The notes under the pieces are model-generated. The model was given only the letters and a program-made list of their open reading frames with translations, was not told where the DNA came from and did not search any database. The position numbers and the translations under genes are program-made. Shown piece after piece: positions 1 through 11,330 of a stretch of 64,000 bases of DNA; position 1 is the stretch's first letter, and each line of letters starts with the position of its first letter. Where the stretch lies: positions 310,001 to 374,000 of the forward strand of contig JADKAF010000001.1 in NCBI GenBank assembly GCA_016719295.1, read 5' to 3'. This DNA is from Planctomycetota bacterium. GTDB taxonomy: Bacteria > Planctomycetota > UBA1135 > JADKAF01.

Positions 1-203
1 CCCGACGCCGGTTGATCTCCGCCGCTCGGCTGCGGGGGAGGCGTCTCGGGATCCTGGCGGATCAGCGCGAGCTCTGCTTCGGCGGGCGCCGCAGCGAGGG
101 CGTGCGGCAGCGCGGCGGTGAAGAGCAGAGCGCCGAGAGCGCCGACGCGCCCAGGACCGAAGAGCCTTCGAAGGATCGCGGTGGCGGTGGAGTTCGAGGT
201 CAT
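1..203 (-). CDS. N-terminal fragment of a secreted protein of unknown function
   Basis: Reading leftward from an ATG at 203, 67 codons stay open to the window edge, so only the N terminus is present. It begins MTSNSTATAILRRLFGPGR, then a hydrophobic stretch (VGALGALLFTAALPHALA) and a likely signal peptidase I site after ALA-AA near residue 37. After that comes a Pro/Gln/Asp-rich linker (PETPPPQPSGGDQP), typical of the region behind a signal peptide. No domain can be named because the gene leaves the window. It is divergent from the spermidine-synthase-like gene, with a 500 bp shared upstream region. The signal peptide shape makes this more credible than the overlapping plus-strand frame, which has no protein-like character here. 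Confidence 0.6.
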   Translation of the reverse strand, partial: MTSNSTATAILRRLFGPGRVGALGALLFTAALPHALAAAPAEAELALIRQDPETPPPQPSGGDQPAS

Positions 204-704
204 CGTGGCCAAGGATTCCGCTACGGTTGGGACGGAAACGAATGCGGGCGCCGCTCAAGCGGCGCCGCGCACGCGGGCATCGCAAAGGGGACGGCCACGC
301 GGCGTCGATCGCCACCTGGCACCCGCCCGACACCGTCGATCGATCCTGGTCCCTCGCGCTCCCCGCAGACCCACGGCAGCGCACCTAGGTCTTGGAGGAA
401 CACGATCTTAGGTCAATCCGGCATCGGCACTGCCGAAAGCCCGGCCACTATAGGTAGGGCTTTCGGTGGTGTCAAAACGACGACCGCGCCGAGAACTGCC
501 ATTCCCGGGTCGGCGGCGGCCTATGACATCGCGAGGTCCACATTCTTCCCGCGCGGATCTCCGCGGGTTCGCCGCGGCCGAAGAAGAGCCGCGCTTGATC
601 GAGAGGGGCAGGCTCCGGATCCTCTCGCGAACCGTGACCCCTCTTCCCCTTCCCTCGCCCGCGTTCGGGCCCAGCTCGCTCCCCTCGCCGCCGCGGGGGG
701 CCGC
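204..704. other. Divergent intergenic region without a gene
   Basis: About 500 bp separate two divergent starts. The plus-strand frame is open across it, but its translation is Arg/Gly/Pro-rich with no domain, signal peptide or membrane segment, as expected for chance open frames at this GC content. I see no RNA gene. The only clear structure is the inverted repeat at 429-470. Promoters for both flanking genes presumably lie here, but I cannot point to convincing boxes. Confidence 0.5.
429..470. repeat. Inverted repeat, 14-bp arms
   Basis: Arms 429-442 (core CCGAAAGCCC) and 457-470 (core GGGCTTTCGG) pair over 14 bp with two G-T wobbles, around a 14-nt AT-containing loop (443-456, CACTATAGG). 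It lies midway between two divergent genes and has no T-run on either side, so an operator or attenuator hairpin is more likely than an intrinsic terminator. What binds it is unknown. Confidence 0.55.
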
Positions 705-3700
705 GTGAGCGTCTCTCGCCGCCAGATCGGCGTAATCGCTGTCGTGGCCGCGGGGATCGCCGGGCTCATCGACGAGGTGGTCTGGGCCCGCGCCCTCGGA
801 TTTCGCTTGGGGACCTCCACTCTCGCCTCGAGCTTGGTGGTCGGGCTCCTGGTCCTGGGTTGGGGCGCCGGCGCGCGCTGGTCGGGGCGCTCTCGGCGCG
901 GCTTGCGCGTCGCGGCAGCAGGCCAAGGGGCCGCGGCGCTGGCATCGCTCGCGCTCACCGAGATCTCGCTCGCCTCCGCGGGCTGGCCCTCGCTGGTGCG
1001 CGACGGAATCCTGCTGCTCCTCGTGCTCGCCGGCGCATTCGCGATGGGGCTCGCCCTCCCGGCCTGGATCGCGCGCCACGAAGTCGGCGATCGGCGATCC
1101 GCGCTCGGCGGCTGGAACGGGTGGAGCTCTCTGGGCTCGACCGGCGGCGCGCTGCTCGCCGGCTTCGTGCTCTTGCCCCTCGGCGGGCTCCACCTCGCCG
1201 CCGCGGTGGCCGCGGCGCTGCATGCGCTGGCGGCGGCCTTGGCCTGGCGCGAAGCGGGTCCGGCTCCGGGATCGCCGCTGGCCGCCGCACCGGTGGGTGC
1301 GGCTCTCGTGGCCGCAGCCGAGAATGAGCTTCGCCCCGGCCCCGCGGCTTGGCTGGCGTTCCTCTCGGGCTTCGTCACCGTAGCGATGCAGGCCTTGGCG
1401 CTGCGCTGGCTCTTGCTCTGCTTCCTCGGCTTCAACCATGTCTTCGCTGCCGTCGGGGCGACGGGGCTGCTCTCCTATGCCGCGGGCTCCTTCCTCGGCG
1501 CCTGGCGCTTGCGTGGCGCCGGCGGCGCCGAACGCCGGGCTTCCTCGGCGCTCCTGCTCGCGGCGATCGGCTGCGGAGCCGCTCCCTTCCTCCTCGAGCT
1601 CGTCCCGGGAACCTCGGGATCTGCCGCGTTCTCTTCCTCGGCGCCCGCGTGGCGACAGCTCGCGGGCATTCTGCTTCACACGGCCGCTTTCCTGGCCCTG
1701 CCGGTCGCGGGCGCCGCGGCTTGGCTCACGCCGGCGAGCGCGGCACTCGGGGCTCATGCGGGCGCGCGCGCCGGCACGGCACTCTGGCTCGGCGGCGCGG
1801 GCGCCGCGCTCGCGCCGCTGGCGACCCATCTCGTGCTGGTGCCCGCGCTCGGAAGCCTGCGCACGGCTCTGCTCCTCGGCGCGTTGCTTGCAGCGAGCTC
1901 CGCGCTGCTCGTATCCGCCGGTCGCCCGCGTCGAGTCGCCGGCGTGGCGCTGGCGCTGACACTCGTCGCGCTGAGCTGCGTGCCCTCCGTGGCGAGCTCT
2001 CGCGCGGTCTACGAGCGCTCGCCCGTGCGGCGGGAGCACCCGGAGTTCCGCCTGCTCGCGGCTCACGAGGACGCGGTCTTCGCCGTCGGAGTCGTCGACG
2101 ACGCGCGCCAGGCCGAGCGCACGCTGCTCACCGACAACTTCCGCGCGGCGGGTACGGGCGACGACTACGCCTACATGGCGCATCTCGGCAGCTTGCCGAT
2201 GCGCTTCGAGCCCGTGCCGCGGCGAGTTCTGGTGATCGCGTTCGGCACCGGCACGACCGCCGGCGCCGTCGCCGCCCATCCGGCGGTGCGCGAGCTCGAC
2301 ATCGTCGAGATCGCGCCTTCGGTGCTCGCCGAACGGCGTGCGTTCCGCGCGGTGAACGAGGCCGTCGATGCGCCGCCTTCCGGCGCCGTGGTGCGCTTCC
2401 ACGTCGCCGATGGTCGGCGCTTCCTCGAAGAGAGCGGGGAGCGCTGGGACGCGATCACGCTGGAGCCACTGCTGCCGTATGCGCCGGGGGCCGTGCACTT
2501 CTACACGCGCGAGTTCTATGCCCTCGCCCGCACGCATCTCGGCCCGGGCGGAACGCTGACGCATTGGATTCCCGCGACGAGCGTTCCGCCGCGCGAGGTG
2601 CGCGCGCTGCTGCGCACCTTCGCGAGCGCGTTCCCTCACGCGGGGCTCTGGATCTACGGGCCCAGCCTCGTGCTCGTCGGCAGTGAGGAGCCGCTGCGCT
2701 TCGCCGCGCAGGCGGAGCTCGATCCCGCGGCGTGGGAGGATGCGCTCTGCGCTCTGGGCGATCGCGCAGGCATGCTCCGCCTCGCCGAGGAGCCCGAGCT
2801 CCTCGATGCACATCCGTGGATCGAGTTCCTCGGCGTGCGGCCTTCCTTGGAGCGGCTCTCCTGGTACCGCGACAACCTCGAGGGGCTGTTGCCGATCGGC
2901 GACGAGGCCTTCGCCGATGCGCTCGTCGCTCCTTGGCAGAGCTCTCGAGAGTTCGCGGAGCTCTGGCCGCAGCGGCGCCGCGCGCAGCGCGGCTTGCTCG
3001 CGCTCGTCGCCGAGGAGGAACGCGCGAAGCTGGAGCGCATCCTCTCGGCGCGCGGTGCAGCCGTCGCGCCGCCGCAGGCGCGCGACGACGAGGCGCGCCT
3101 CGCGCGTTGGGAAGCGCTCGATCGCGAGGCGCGCTCTTCGCCCACGACGCGCGCGGAGCTCGAGCGGCGCCTCGCGGACCACTACCTGCGCGCCTGTGTG
3201 GAGCGGCTGCAGCGCGCGTCGCGTCGAGCGACCAGCTTCGACGAAGCGCGCCTCTTGGTGCGCGAGGCGAGCGGCCTCGCCGAGCGCTTGCAGCGCTTGC
3301 GACCGCAGCGCTTCGACGCATGGCTCTACGGCGGTGCCGCGCTCTTCCTGCTCAGCGCCGATCCCGCGCTCGAAGCCGCGAGCGCTCGCCGCCTGGAGGC
3401 GCTCGCCGCGATCGCCTTCCGCCATGCCGCGGCGCTGCACCCGGCGGTCTTCGAGGACGTCGAGGCCGCGCGCGTGCTCGAGCCGCTCTGCGCTGCTTGG
3501 CTCCCCGGTGGAACGCAGGCGCTCGCCGGTCACCTCCGCGCGGCCCGCGAGCTCGGCGAGCGCGTCGTCGAGCTCGAGCTGCCGAACGACCTCGCCACCT
3601 TGTGCGCCTGGATCCGCGGCGGAGTCGAGCTCGACGATCTCTACTTCCGCGCGTTCCGCGCGGTGCAGATCGAGCGCGCTCTCTGGACGCGCCGCTTGTC

Positions 3701-3788
3701 GGCCGCCGAGCCCGCGGAAGATCAGCGCGCGGCGTTCGAGATCCTCGCGCGCTGGCTCCCGCGCGCTCGCGGCGCGAAGGCCCGCTGA
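705..3788 (+). CDS. Membrane-bound spermidine-synthase-like protein with long helical C terminus
   Basis: The start is set at a GTG (705), where the protein becomes sensible (VSVSRRQIGVIAVVAAG); the open frame upstream is not protein-like. The predicted 1027 residues have three parts. Residues 1 to about 440 are a multi-spanning membrane region rich in Ala/Leu/Gly. Residues about 490-680 form a Rossmann-type fold like polyamine synthases, with a nucleotide loop (VLVIAFGTGTTAG), an acidic residue after the next strand (DIVEI) and HVADGRRFL. From about 690 comes an Arg/Glu-rich helical tail that I do not recognise. Such MFS-like plus spermidine-synthase fusions are common in bacteria, but their substrates are mostly unknown, so polyamine synthesis should not be assumed. 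It converges on the next gene. Confidence 0.75.
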   Translation: MSVSRRQIGVIAVVAAGIAGLIDEVVWARALGFRLGTSTLASSLVVGLLVLGWGAGARWSGRSRRGLRVAAAGQGAAALASLALTEISLASAGWPSLVRDGILLLLVLAGAFAMGLALPAWIARHEVGDRRSALGGWNGWSSLGSTGGALLAGFVLLPLGGLHLAAAVAAALHALAAALAWREAGPAPGSPLAAAPVGAALVAAAENELRPGPAAWLAFLSGFVTVAMQALALRWLLLCFLGFNHVFAAVGATGLLSYAAGSFLGAWRLRGAGGAERRASSALLLAAIGCGAAPFLLELVPGTSGSAAFSSSAPAWRQLAGILLHTAAFLALPVAGAAAWLTPASAALGAHAGARAGTALWLGGAGAALAPLATHLVLVPALGSLRTALLLGALLAASSALLVSAGRPRRVAGVALALTLVALSCVPSVASSRAVYERSPVRREHPEFRLLAAHEDAVFAVGVVDDARQAERTLLTDNFRAAGTGDDYAYMAHLGSLPMRFEPVPRRVLVIAFGTGTTAGAVAAHPAVRELDIVEIAPSVLAERRAFRAVNEAVDAPPSGAVVRFHVADGRRFLEESGERWDAITLEPLLPYAPGAVHFYTREFYALARTHLGPGGTLTHWIPATSVPPREVRALLRTFASAFPHAGLWIYGPSLVLVGSEEPLRFAAQAELDPAAWEDALCALGDRAGMLRLAEEPELLDAHPWIEFLGVRPSLERLSWYRDNLEGLLPIGDEAFADALVAPWQSSREFAELWPQRRRAQRGLLALVAEEERAKLERILSARGAAVAPPQARDDEARLARWEALDREARSSPTTRAELERRLADHYLRACVERLQRASRRATSFDEARLLVREASGLAERLQRLRPQRFDAWLYGGAALFLLSADPALEAASARRLEALAAIAFRHAAALHPAVFEDVEAARVLEPLCAAWLPGGTQALAGHLRAARELGERVVELELPNDLATLCAWIRGGVELDDLYFRAFRAVQIERALWTRRLSAAEPAEDQRAAFEILARWLPRARGAKAR

Positions 3789-3804
3789 ACCCTCGTCGCG
3801 AGCG

Positions 3805-4854
3805 TCAGAGCGGTAGATTCTCGACGGCGTGTCGCAGCACCTCGCTGCAGCGGCGGTAATCCTCCAGGCTGCCGCCGATCGGATCCGGCACGGGGCGATC
3901 GGCGACGAGGCGCGCTTTGCCTGCCAGCTCGGGCAGCACGTCGAGCAGCACCTCCAGATGCTGCGGTCCCATCGCGAGCACGTGGTGCGCGCTGCGCAAA
4001 CGCTCGCGCTCGAGGCGGCTCGCGCGATGCGGCCGAAGATCGATGCCCGCCTCGCGCAGCACGGCGATCGAGGGTCCGCTGGCGGGCTCGCCCGGCGAGG
4101 CCGCGACGCCCATCGAATGCACGGCGTAGCCGTAGCTCGCCACCTCTCGATCGGCGCATTCGAGATGCTGCGCGATGCGGCGTCGCATCCACGCCTCCGC
4201 CATCGGCGAGCGGCAGGTGTTGCCGGTGCAGACGAACACGTAGCGCCGACCCGTCACCGCACGGACCTCGTCCGCGCGCAGGATGCCTTCGCGCAGCACC
4301 TGCAGAGGTCCTCGACCGAGCTTGACGACCGTGCTCGGCTCGCCGAGGGGCGGCAGCCCAGCGTCGACGACGAGCGCGAGCTCGCCGCCGAGCTCGCGCT
4401 CGACGGCCGCGGCGTCCTCGAGCGCCGGCGCGCTGCCGCGGCTCGCCGCGGCGATGACCACGGGGAATCCGGCGGCGCGGAGGACGGCGCGCGTCAGCGG
4501 CGTCGCCGGCGAGCGCAGGCCGAGGTGCTCCTCGGCGCTGCTGGAAGGCAGCACGAGCAGGATCGGCCCGGGCCAGTAGCGCGCGGCGAGGCGCCGCGCG
4601 GGCGCGTTCCAGCGCACGGGCAGCGCGTCGAGATCGTCGTGCGCGAAGTGGAGCGCCAGCGGAGCGCGCTCGCCGAGCCCCTTCAGCGCGCGCAGCTTCG
4701 CCACGGCGGCCGGATGATCCGCGCGCGCCGCGAGGCCGTAGACCGTCTCCGTCGGCAGCGCGACGAGGGCGCCCTCGCGGAGGGCGGCGAGCGCCGCCTG
4801 CTCCTGCGTGGGATCGAGTCGCCCTTCGTGGGCTCGAATGCGTTGGGCACTCAT
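3805..4854 (-). CDS. tsaC: TsaC/Sua5-type threonylcarbamoyl-AMP synthase fused to a YwlE-like low-molecular-weight phosphatase
   Basis: A 349-residue two-domain protein starting at ATG 4854. Residues about 10-200 are a YrdC/Sua5 domain (PTETVYGLA, KGLGERAPLALH), the family that makes threonylcarbamoyl-AMP for tRNA t6A37. The usual SAN motif is degenerate here (AASRGSAPALEDA). Residues about 203-345 are a low-molecular-weight phosphatase with P-loop CTGNTCRS (Cys209, Thr213, Arg215) and the Asp loop DPIGGSLEDYRR. The Thr in the P-loop and the DPxGGS...Y segment match Bacillus YwlE, a protein arginine phosphatase whose gene lies close to that of the Sua5 homologue YwlC. Arginine specificity is inferred; phosphotyrosine activity is the alternative. 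It is divergent from the sensor kinase, 211 bp apart. Confidence 0.85.
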   Translation of the reverse strand: MSAQRIRAHEGRLDPTQEQAALAALREGALVALPTETVYGLAARADHPAAVAKLRALKGLGERAPLALHFAHDDLDALPVRWNAPARRLAARYWPGPILLVLPSSSAEEHLGLRSPATPLTRAVLRAAGFPVVIAAASRGSAPALEDAAAVERELGGELALVVDAGLPPLGEPSTVVKLGRGPLQVLREGILRADEVRAVTGRRYVFVCTGNTCRSPMAEAWMRRRIAQHLECADREVASYGYAVHSMGVAASPGEPASGPSIAVLREAGIDLRPHRASRLERERLRSAHHVLAMGPQHLEVLLDVLPELAGKARLVADRPVPDPIGGSLEDYRRCSEVLRHAVENLPL

Positions 4855-4979
4855 GTCGCTGGCATGCGAAGCTCGGGAACCGGGTGCGTCCACCTGGGGA
4901 GGTCGCGCAGCGCGCGCGGTTGGGCTCGGGCCTCCCCGCGCACGACGTGCTCGAGCCGCGGCTCGGATCGCGGCGGATC

Positions 4980-5001
4980 CTTCTCGCGCGGCGGCGAGAA
5001 G
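4980..5001. repeat. Perfect hairpin in the tsaC / kinase divergent gap
   Basis: CTTCTCGC (4980-4987) and GCGAGAAG (4994-5001) form a perfect 8-bp stem around a 6-nt loop, followed directly by GATAAC. It lies 65 bp before the histidine kinase start, so it could be an operator or a leader hairpin. The function is not shown. Confidence 0.45.
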
Positions 5002-5065
5002 ATAACCCGCGGCCTCGCGCCGCGCGAAACGCGCGGCTCGCGGAGGACGCCTGGCAGAGGGCGCG

Positions 5066-5770
5066 ATGCAGACCGACGGTGAAGGCGAGAAGCGGCTGGC
5101 GTGGCTCGGGACGCTGGCCGGCGGACTCGCGCACGAGATCAAGAACCCGCTCAGCACGATGGCGATCAACCTCTCGCTGCTGCACGAGGACTTCGCGCGC
5201 AGCGAGGTCACTCGCGACAAGCGGGCGCTCCGCAAGATCGAGGTGCTGCAGCGCGAGGTGAAGCGCCTGGAGCGCATCCTCGCCGACTTCCTCGCCTATG
5301 CGCGCGGCGTCGAGCTCGACCGGCAGCCGACCGACCTCGCCGAGAAGCTGAGCGAGCTGCTCGAGTTCCTGGAGCCGGAGCTGCGTGCCGGGCGCATCGT
5401 GGTGCACACGCACTTCGAAGCCGGGCTGCCAACCGCGCTCGTCGATCGCAACCGCCTCCGCCAAGCGTGCCTGAACCTCATCGTCAACGCGCGCCAGGCC
5501 ATGCCCGAGGGCGGCGAGCTCGTCGTCGTGACCCGGAGGCAGGGCCCGCGAGCCGTGATCGAGATCATCGACAACGGCTGCGGCATGGACGAGGCCACGC
5601 GCGCGCGCTGCTTCGATGCGTACTTCTCGACCAAGAAGGGCGGTAGCGGTCTCGGCCTTCCCACGGTGCGGCGCATCGCCGAGGAGCACGACGGCGAGGT
5701 GTGGGTGGAGAGCGAGCCGCAGCGCGGTACGCGCTTCGTTCTGAGCCTGCCGCTCGCGCTCGGCGATTGA
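5066..5770 (+). CDS. Soluble NtrB/ZraS-like histidine kinase (catalytic core only)
   Basis: A 234-residue kinase with no membrane segment and no PAS, GAF or other sensor domain. The dimerisation/phosphoacceptor helix starts almost at the N terminus (HEIKNPLS, phosphorylated His23). The ATPase domain follows with the N box (NLIVNARQAMPEGG), G1 (DNGCGMD) and G2 (GGSGLGL). AGAGG lies just upstream of the ATG. It is followed after 66 bp by a sigma-54-type response regulator, the expected partner. Lacking its own sensor, it must receive its signal through a partner protein or by intracellular binding. Confidence 0.9.
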   Translation: MQTDGEGEKRLAWLGTLAGGLAHEIKNPLSTMAINLSLLHEDFARSEVTRDKRALRKIEVLQREVKRLERILADFLAYARGVELDRQPTDLAEKLSELLEFLEPELRAGRIVVHTHFEAGLPTALVDRNRLRQACLNLIVNARQAMPEGGELVVVTRRQGPRAVIEIIDNGCGMDEATRARCFDAYFSTKKGGSGLGLPTVRRIAEEHDGEVWVESEPQRGTRFVLSLPLALGD

Positions 5771-5804
5771 AGCCAGGCGGGCGATGGGCTAGCTTCCTGC
5801 CTTT

Positions 5805-5822
5805 CTGGCAGGAGGCTGCCAG
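5805..5822 (+). repeat. Hairpin with AGGAGG at its loop, upstream of the regulator gene
   Basis: CTGGCAG (5805-5811), GAGG loop (5812-5815) and CTGCCAG (5816-5822) form a perfect 7-bp hairpin. The loop exposes a strong Shine-Dalgarno-like AGGAGG, but it ends 21 nt before the ATG at 5837, which is too far for normal initiation. It may be a protein or RNA target in the leader rather than the ribosome site. Confidence 0.4.
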
Positions 5823-5836
5823 CCTCGGTCTCGCCC

Positions 5837-7225
<1,389 letters not shown>

Positions 7226-7271
7226 GCGGCTCGGGTCCGCGTGCGACGGTGCAAAGGGTCCTTTTCGGCGC

Positions 7272-7287
7272 TGGCACGCCCTTTGGT
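7272..7287 (+). promoter_or_regulatory. Possible sigma-54 (-24/-12) promoter before dnaK
   Basis: TGGCACGCCCTTTGGT matches the -24 half exactly (TGGCAC) and has TTGGT in place of TTGCA/T at -12 with the right 5-nt spacer. The -12 GC is GG here, which weakens the call. It lies about 97 bp before the dnaK ATG and directly behind a sigma-54 activator gene, which raises its interest. Confidence 0.35.
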
Positions 7288-7300
7288 ATTCGTGCCGTCG

Positions 7301-7330
7301 ACGCTCCGGCGCCCTCGCGGGTCGGAGCGT
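7301..7330 (+). repeat. Inverted repeat in the dnaK leader
   Basis: ACGCTCCG (7301-7308) and CGGAGCGT (7323-7330) are perfect 8-bp arms around a 14-nt spacer, 53 bp before the dnaK start. It does not match the CIRCE element (TTAGCACTC-N9-GAGTGCTAA), so HrcA control is not supported. A different repressor site or an RNA hairpin is possible. Confidence 0.45.
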
Positions 7331-7383
7331 TTCGATGCACAGGACCCGCGCGCCGAACGCGCGCAGAGGAGCAGATCACCCCC

Positions 7384-9285
<1,902 letters not shown>

Positions 9286-9548
9286 TCGCGGAGCGCCGCG
9301 CGCTTCACCGCGCGCGGGGCGCTCGCGAGCCGATCGCCGCCGCGAGGCGCGTCGCCCCATCCGGGGGTGGCGCGCCTCGCGCCGCTCCGGAAGCGCCCAG
9401 CGGAGGCGCGGAGGAGCGCGAGAGCTGCGAGCGACCCGGCGGAGGGAGCGCGCCCTCGCACGGCGCTCGCTCGTGCGCGCGAGCGTGACCACGGGCTCCG
9501 CGGAGTGCTACCTTCTGCGCTCGCGCTCCAGGAGGCCCCCGTCCCGCG

Positions 9549-11330
9549 ATGATCGAAGTCGAGCACCTCGTCCGACGCTTCGGCGCACAGCGAGCGCTCG
9601 ACGATGTCTCCTTCCGCGTCGGTCGCGGTGAGATCGCGGGCCTGCTCGGCCCCAACGGCGCGGGGAAGACCACCGTGCAGCGCATCCTGCTCGGCGCGCT
9701 CGCGCCGACGAGCGGGCGCGTCGCGGTGGCCGGCTTCGACGCGCTGCGCTCGCCGCTCGAGGTGCGCCGCCGCGTCGGCTATCTGCCGGAGATCCTGCCG
9801 CTCTATCCGGAGCTGCGGGTCGACGAGTTCCTGCGCTTCCGCGCGCGCCTGAAGGGCGTTCCGCGGCGCGGGCTCTCCTCCGCATGCGAGGCCGCGATCG
9901 AGCGCTGCGGTCTGCAGAGCATGCGCCGCCGCTTGCTGGGCGCGCTCTCGCGCGGCTTTCGCTTGCGCGTCGGTCTCGCCGACGCCTTGCTCGGCGAGCC
10001 CGAGGTGTTGATCCTCGACGAGCCGACCGGCGGGCTCGATCCGCTGCAGCGCCGCGAGCTGCTCGACGCGGTCCGCGGCTGGCGCGGGGAGAAGACCGTG
10101 CTGCTCTCCTCGCACATCCTGCCGGAGATCGAGTCCACCTGTGATCGCGTGCTGCTGCTGCATCACGGACGGCTGCTCGCGGACGGCGCGCCGCGCGAGC
10201 TGCAGCGGGTCTCGAGCGCGGCGCTGCATCTCCACGTCGAGCTCCAGGGGCCGATGCAGGCGATCGACTGGTCGCAGCTGGCGGGCGTCACCGGCCACGT
10301 CGGTCGGCCGCTCGGAAACGAGCGCCTCGCGGTGGAGCTGGAGGCCGAGCGCGGCGCGCGCATCGAGCCCGCGATCACCGCGGCGATCGAGCGCGCTGGA
10401 GGAAGTCTCCTGCGCCTCGCCGAAGTGGAGGAATCGCTCGAGGATCTCTTCGTGCGGATCGTACGCGCGAACGCCGTGCTGGGAGAGGTGCCCGCGCGTG
10501 GTCCGGCAGCCGCAGCCGCATCGGGATCCGCGATCTCGGCCGCGCCGCTGGCGGAGCGCGCTCGCGCGCCGCTCGGCGCCGCGTTGCGCGCGATCCTCGG
10601 GCGCGAGCTCGCCAGCTATGTGCGCTCTCCGCTCGGCCCGGCGCTCTTCGCGCTCGTGCAGGGCGTCGTCGGCTGGACCTTCTACGATCAGCTCGTGGCG
10701 CAGCCCGATGCCGCGCTTCGCGGGAGCGCGCGCGAGGCCGCGCTCACGGCTTTCGGCGGAGGGAGCGAGCTCGTGCGCCTCTGGTTCCTCGTGCTGCCGC
10801 CGCTGCTCACCATGCGGCTCTTCGCCGAGGAGCGCCGCACCGGCACGTTGGAGGGCCTGCTCACCGCGCCGGTGCGCATCCCTACCATCGTCGCGGGCAA
10901 GTTTCTCGCCGCGTGGATCTTCTTCGGCCTGCTGTTCGCGCCGGGCTGGATCTATCTCAGCGCCTGTGCGTTCCTCGGCGCTCCGCTCGACTGGGGGCTC
11001 GCTCTGAGCCAGCACCTGGGCCTCGTCGCGCTCGGGACCGTCGGCCTCGCGGTGGGCACCTTCTGCTCCGCGCTCGGCGCGAGCCAGGTCGTCGCGGCCG
11101 CCGCCTCCTTCACCGCCAACCTCGTGCTCGCGCTGCCGTGGCTGCTCCGCACCTTCCTCGACCTCGATCGCTGGAGCGCGGCGCTCTTGCGCTTCGATCT
11201 GTTCAGCGTCTGGGAGAGCGGGCTGCGCCGCGGCCTCCTCGATAGCGCGCACGTCGTGCTCTTCGCGAGCGCCTCCGCGCTCTTCCTCGCGTGGACCGCA
11301 CTGCACCTGGAGGCGCGTCGATGGCGCTGA
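9549..11330 (+). CDS. Gld-type ABC exporter: ATPase fused to permease
   Basis: 593 residues combining two parts that are usually separate (GldA and GldF). The ATPase (about 1-230) has Walker A (GPNGAGKTT), Q-loop region (YLPEILPLYPELRVDEFLRF), signature LSRGFRLRV, Walker B (VLILDEPTGGLD) and switch His (LLSSHI). The signature is altered where GldA-like proteins have LSKGYRQRV. After an Ala/Pro linker, residues about 330-593 hold a six-helix ABC-2-type permease (EERRTGTLEGLLTAPV is the family hallmark). The next gene starts inside this one's last codons. Together with the GldG-like and DUF4340 proteins it forms an export complex. In Bacteroidetes the related set serves gliding; the cargo here is unknown. 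Confidence 0.9.
   Translation: MIEVEHLVRRFGAQRALDDVSFRVGRGEIAGLLGPNGAGKTTVQRILLGALAPTSGRVAVAGFDALRSPLEVRRRVGYLPEILPLYPELRVDEFLRFRARLKGVPRRGLSSACEAAIERCGLQSMRRRLLGALSRGFRLRVGLADALLGEPEVLILDEPTGGLDPLQRRELLDAVRGWRGEKTVLLSSHILPEIESTCDRVLLLHHGRLLADGAPRELQRVSSAALHLHVELQGPMQAIDWSQLAGVTGHVGRPLGNERLAVELEAERGARIEPAITAAIERAGGSLLRLAEVEESLEDLFVRIVRANAVLGEVPARGPAAAAASGSAISAAPLAERARAPLGAALRAILGRELASYVRSPLGPALFALVQGVVGWTFYDQLVAQPDAALRGSAREAALTAFGGGSELVRLWFLVLPPLLTMRLFAEERRTGTLEGLLTAPVRIPTIVAGKFLAAWIFFGLLFAPGWIYLSACAFLGAPLDWGLALSQHLGLVALGTVGLAVGTFCSALGASQVVAAAASFTANLVLALPWLLRTFLDLDRWSAALLRFDLFSVWESGLRRGLLDSAHVVLFASASALFLAWTALHLEARRWR

Noticed and set aside
12..704. Upstream extension of the spermidine-synthase-like reading frame
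   Set aside because: The frame is open, but the translation is Arg/Gly/Pro-rich with no domain, and a real signal peptide is encoded on the opposite strand at 1-203. GTG 705 gives the membrane-like start.
408..3533. 1041-residue antisense frame
   Set aside because: Shadow of the plus-strand gene: Arg/Glu/Gln-rich without motifs, a common artefact at this GC content.
7226..7383. CIRCE heat-shock element before dnaK
   Set aside because: The inverted repeat present (ACGCTCCG-N14-CGGAGCGT) does not match TTAGCACTC-N9-GAGTGCTAA in sequence or spacing.
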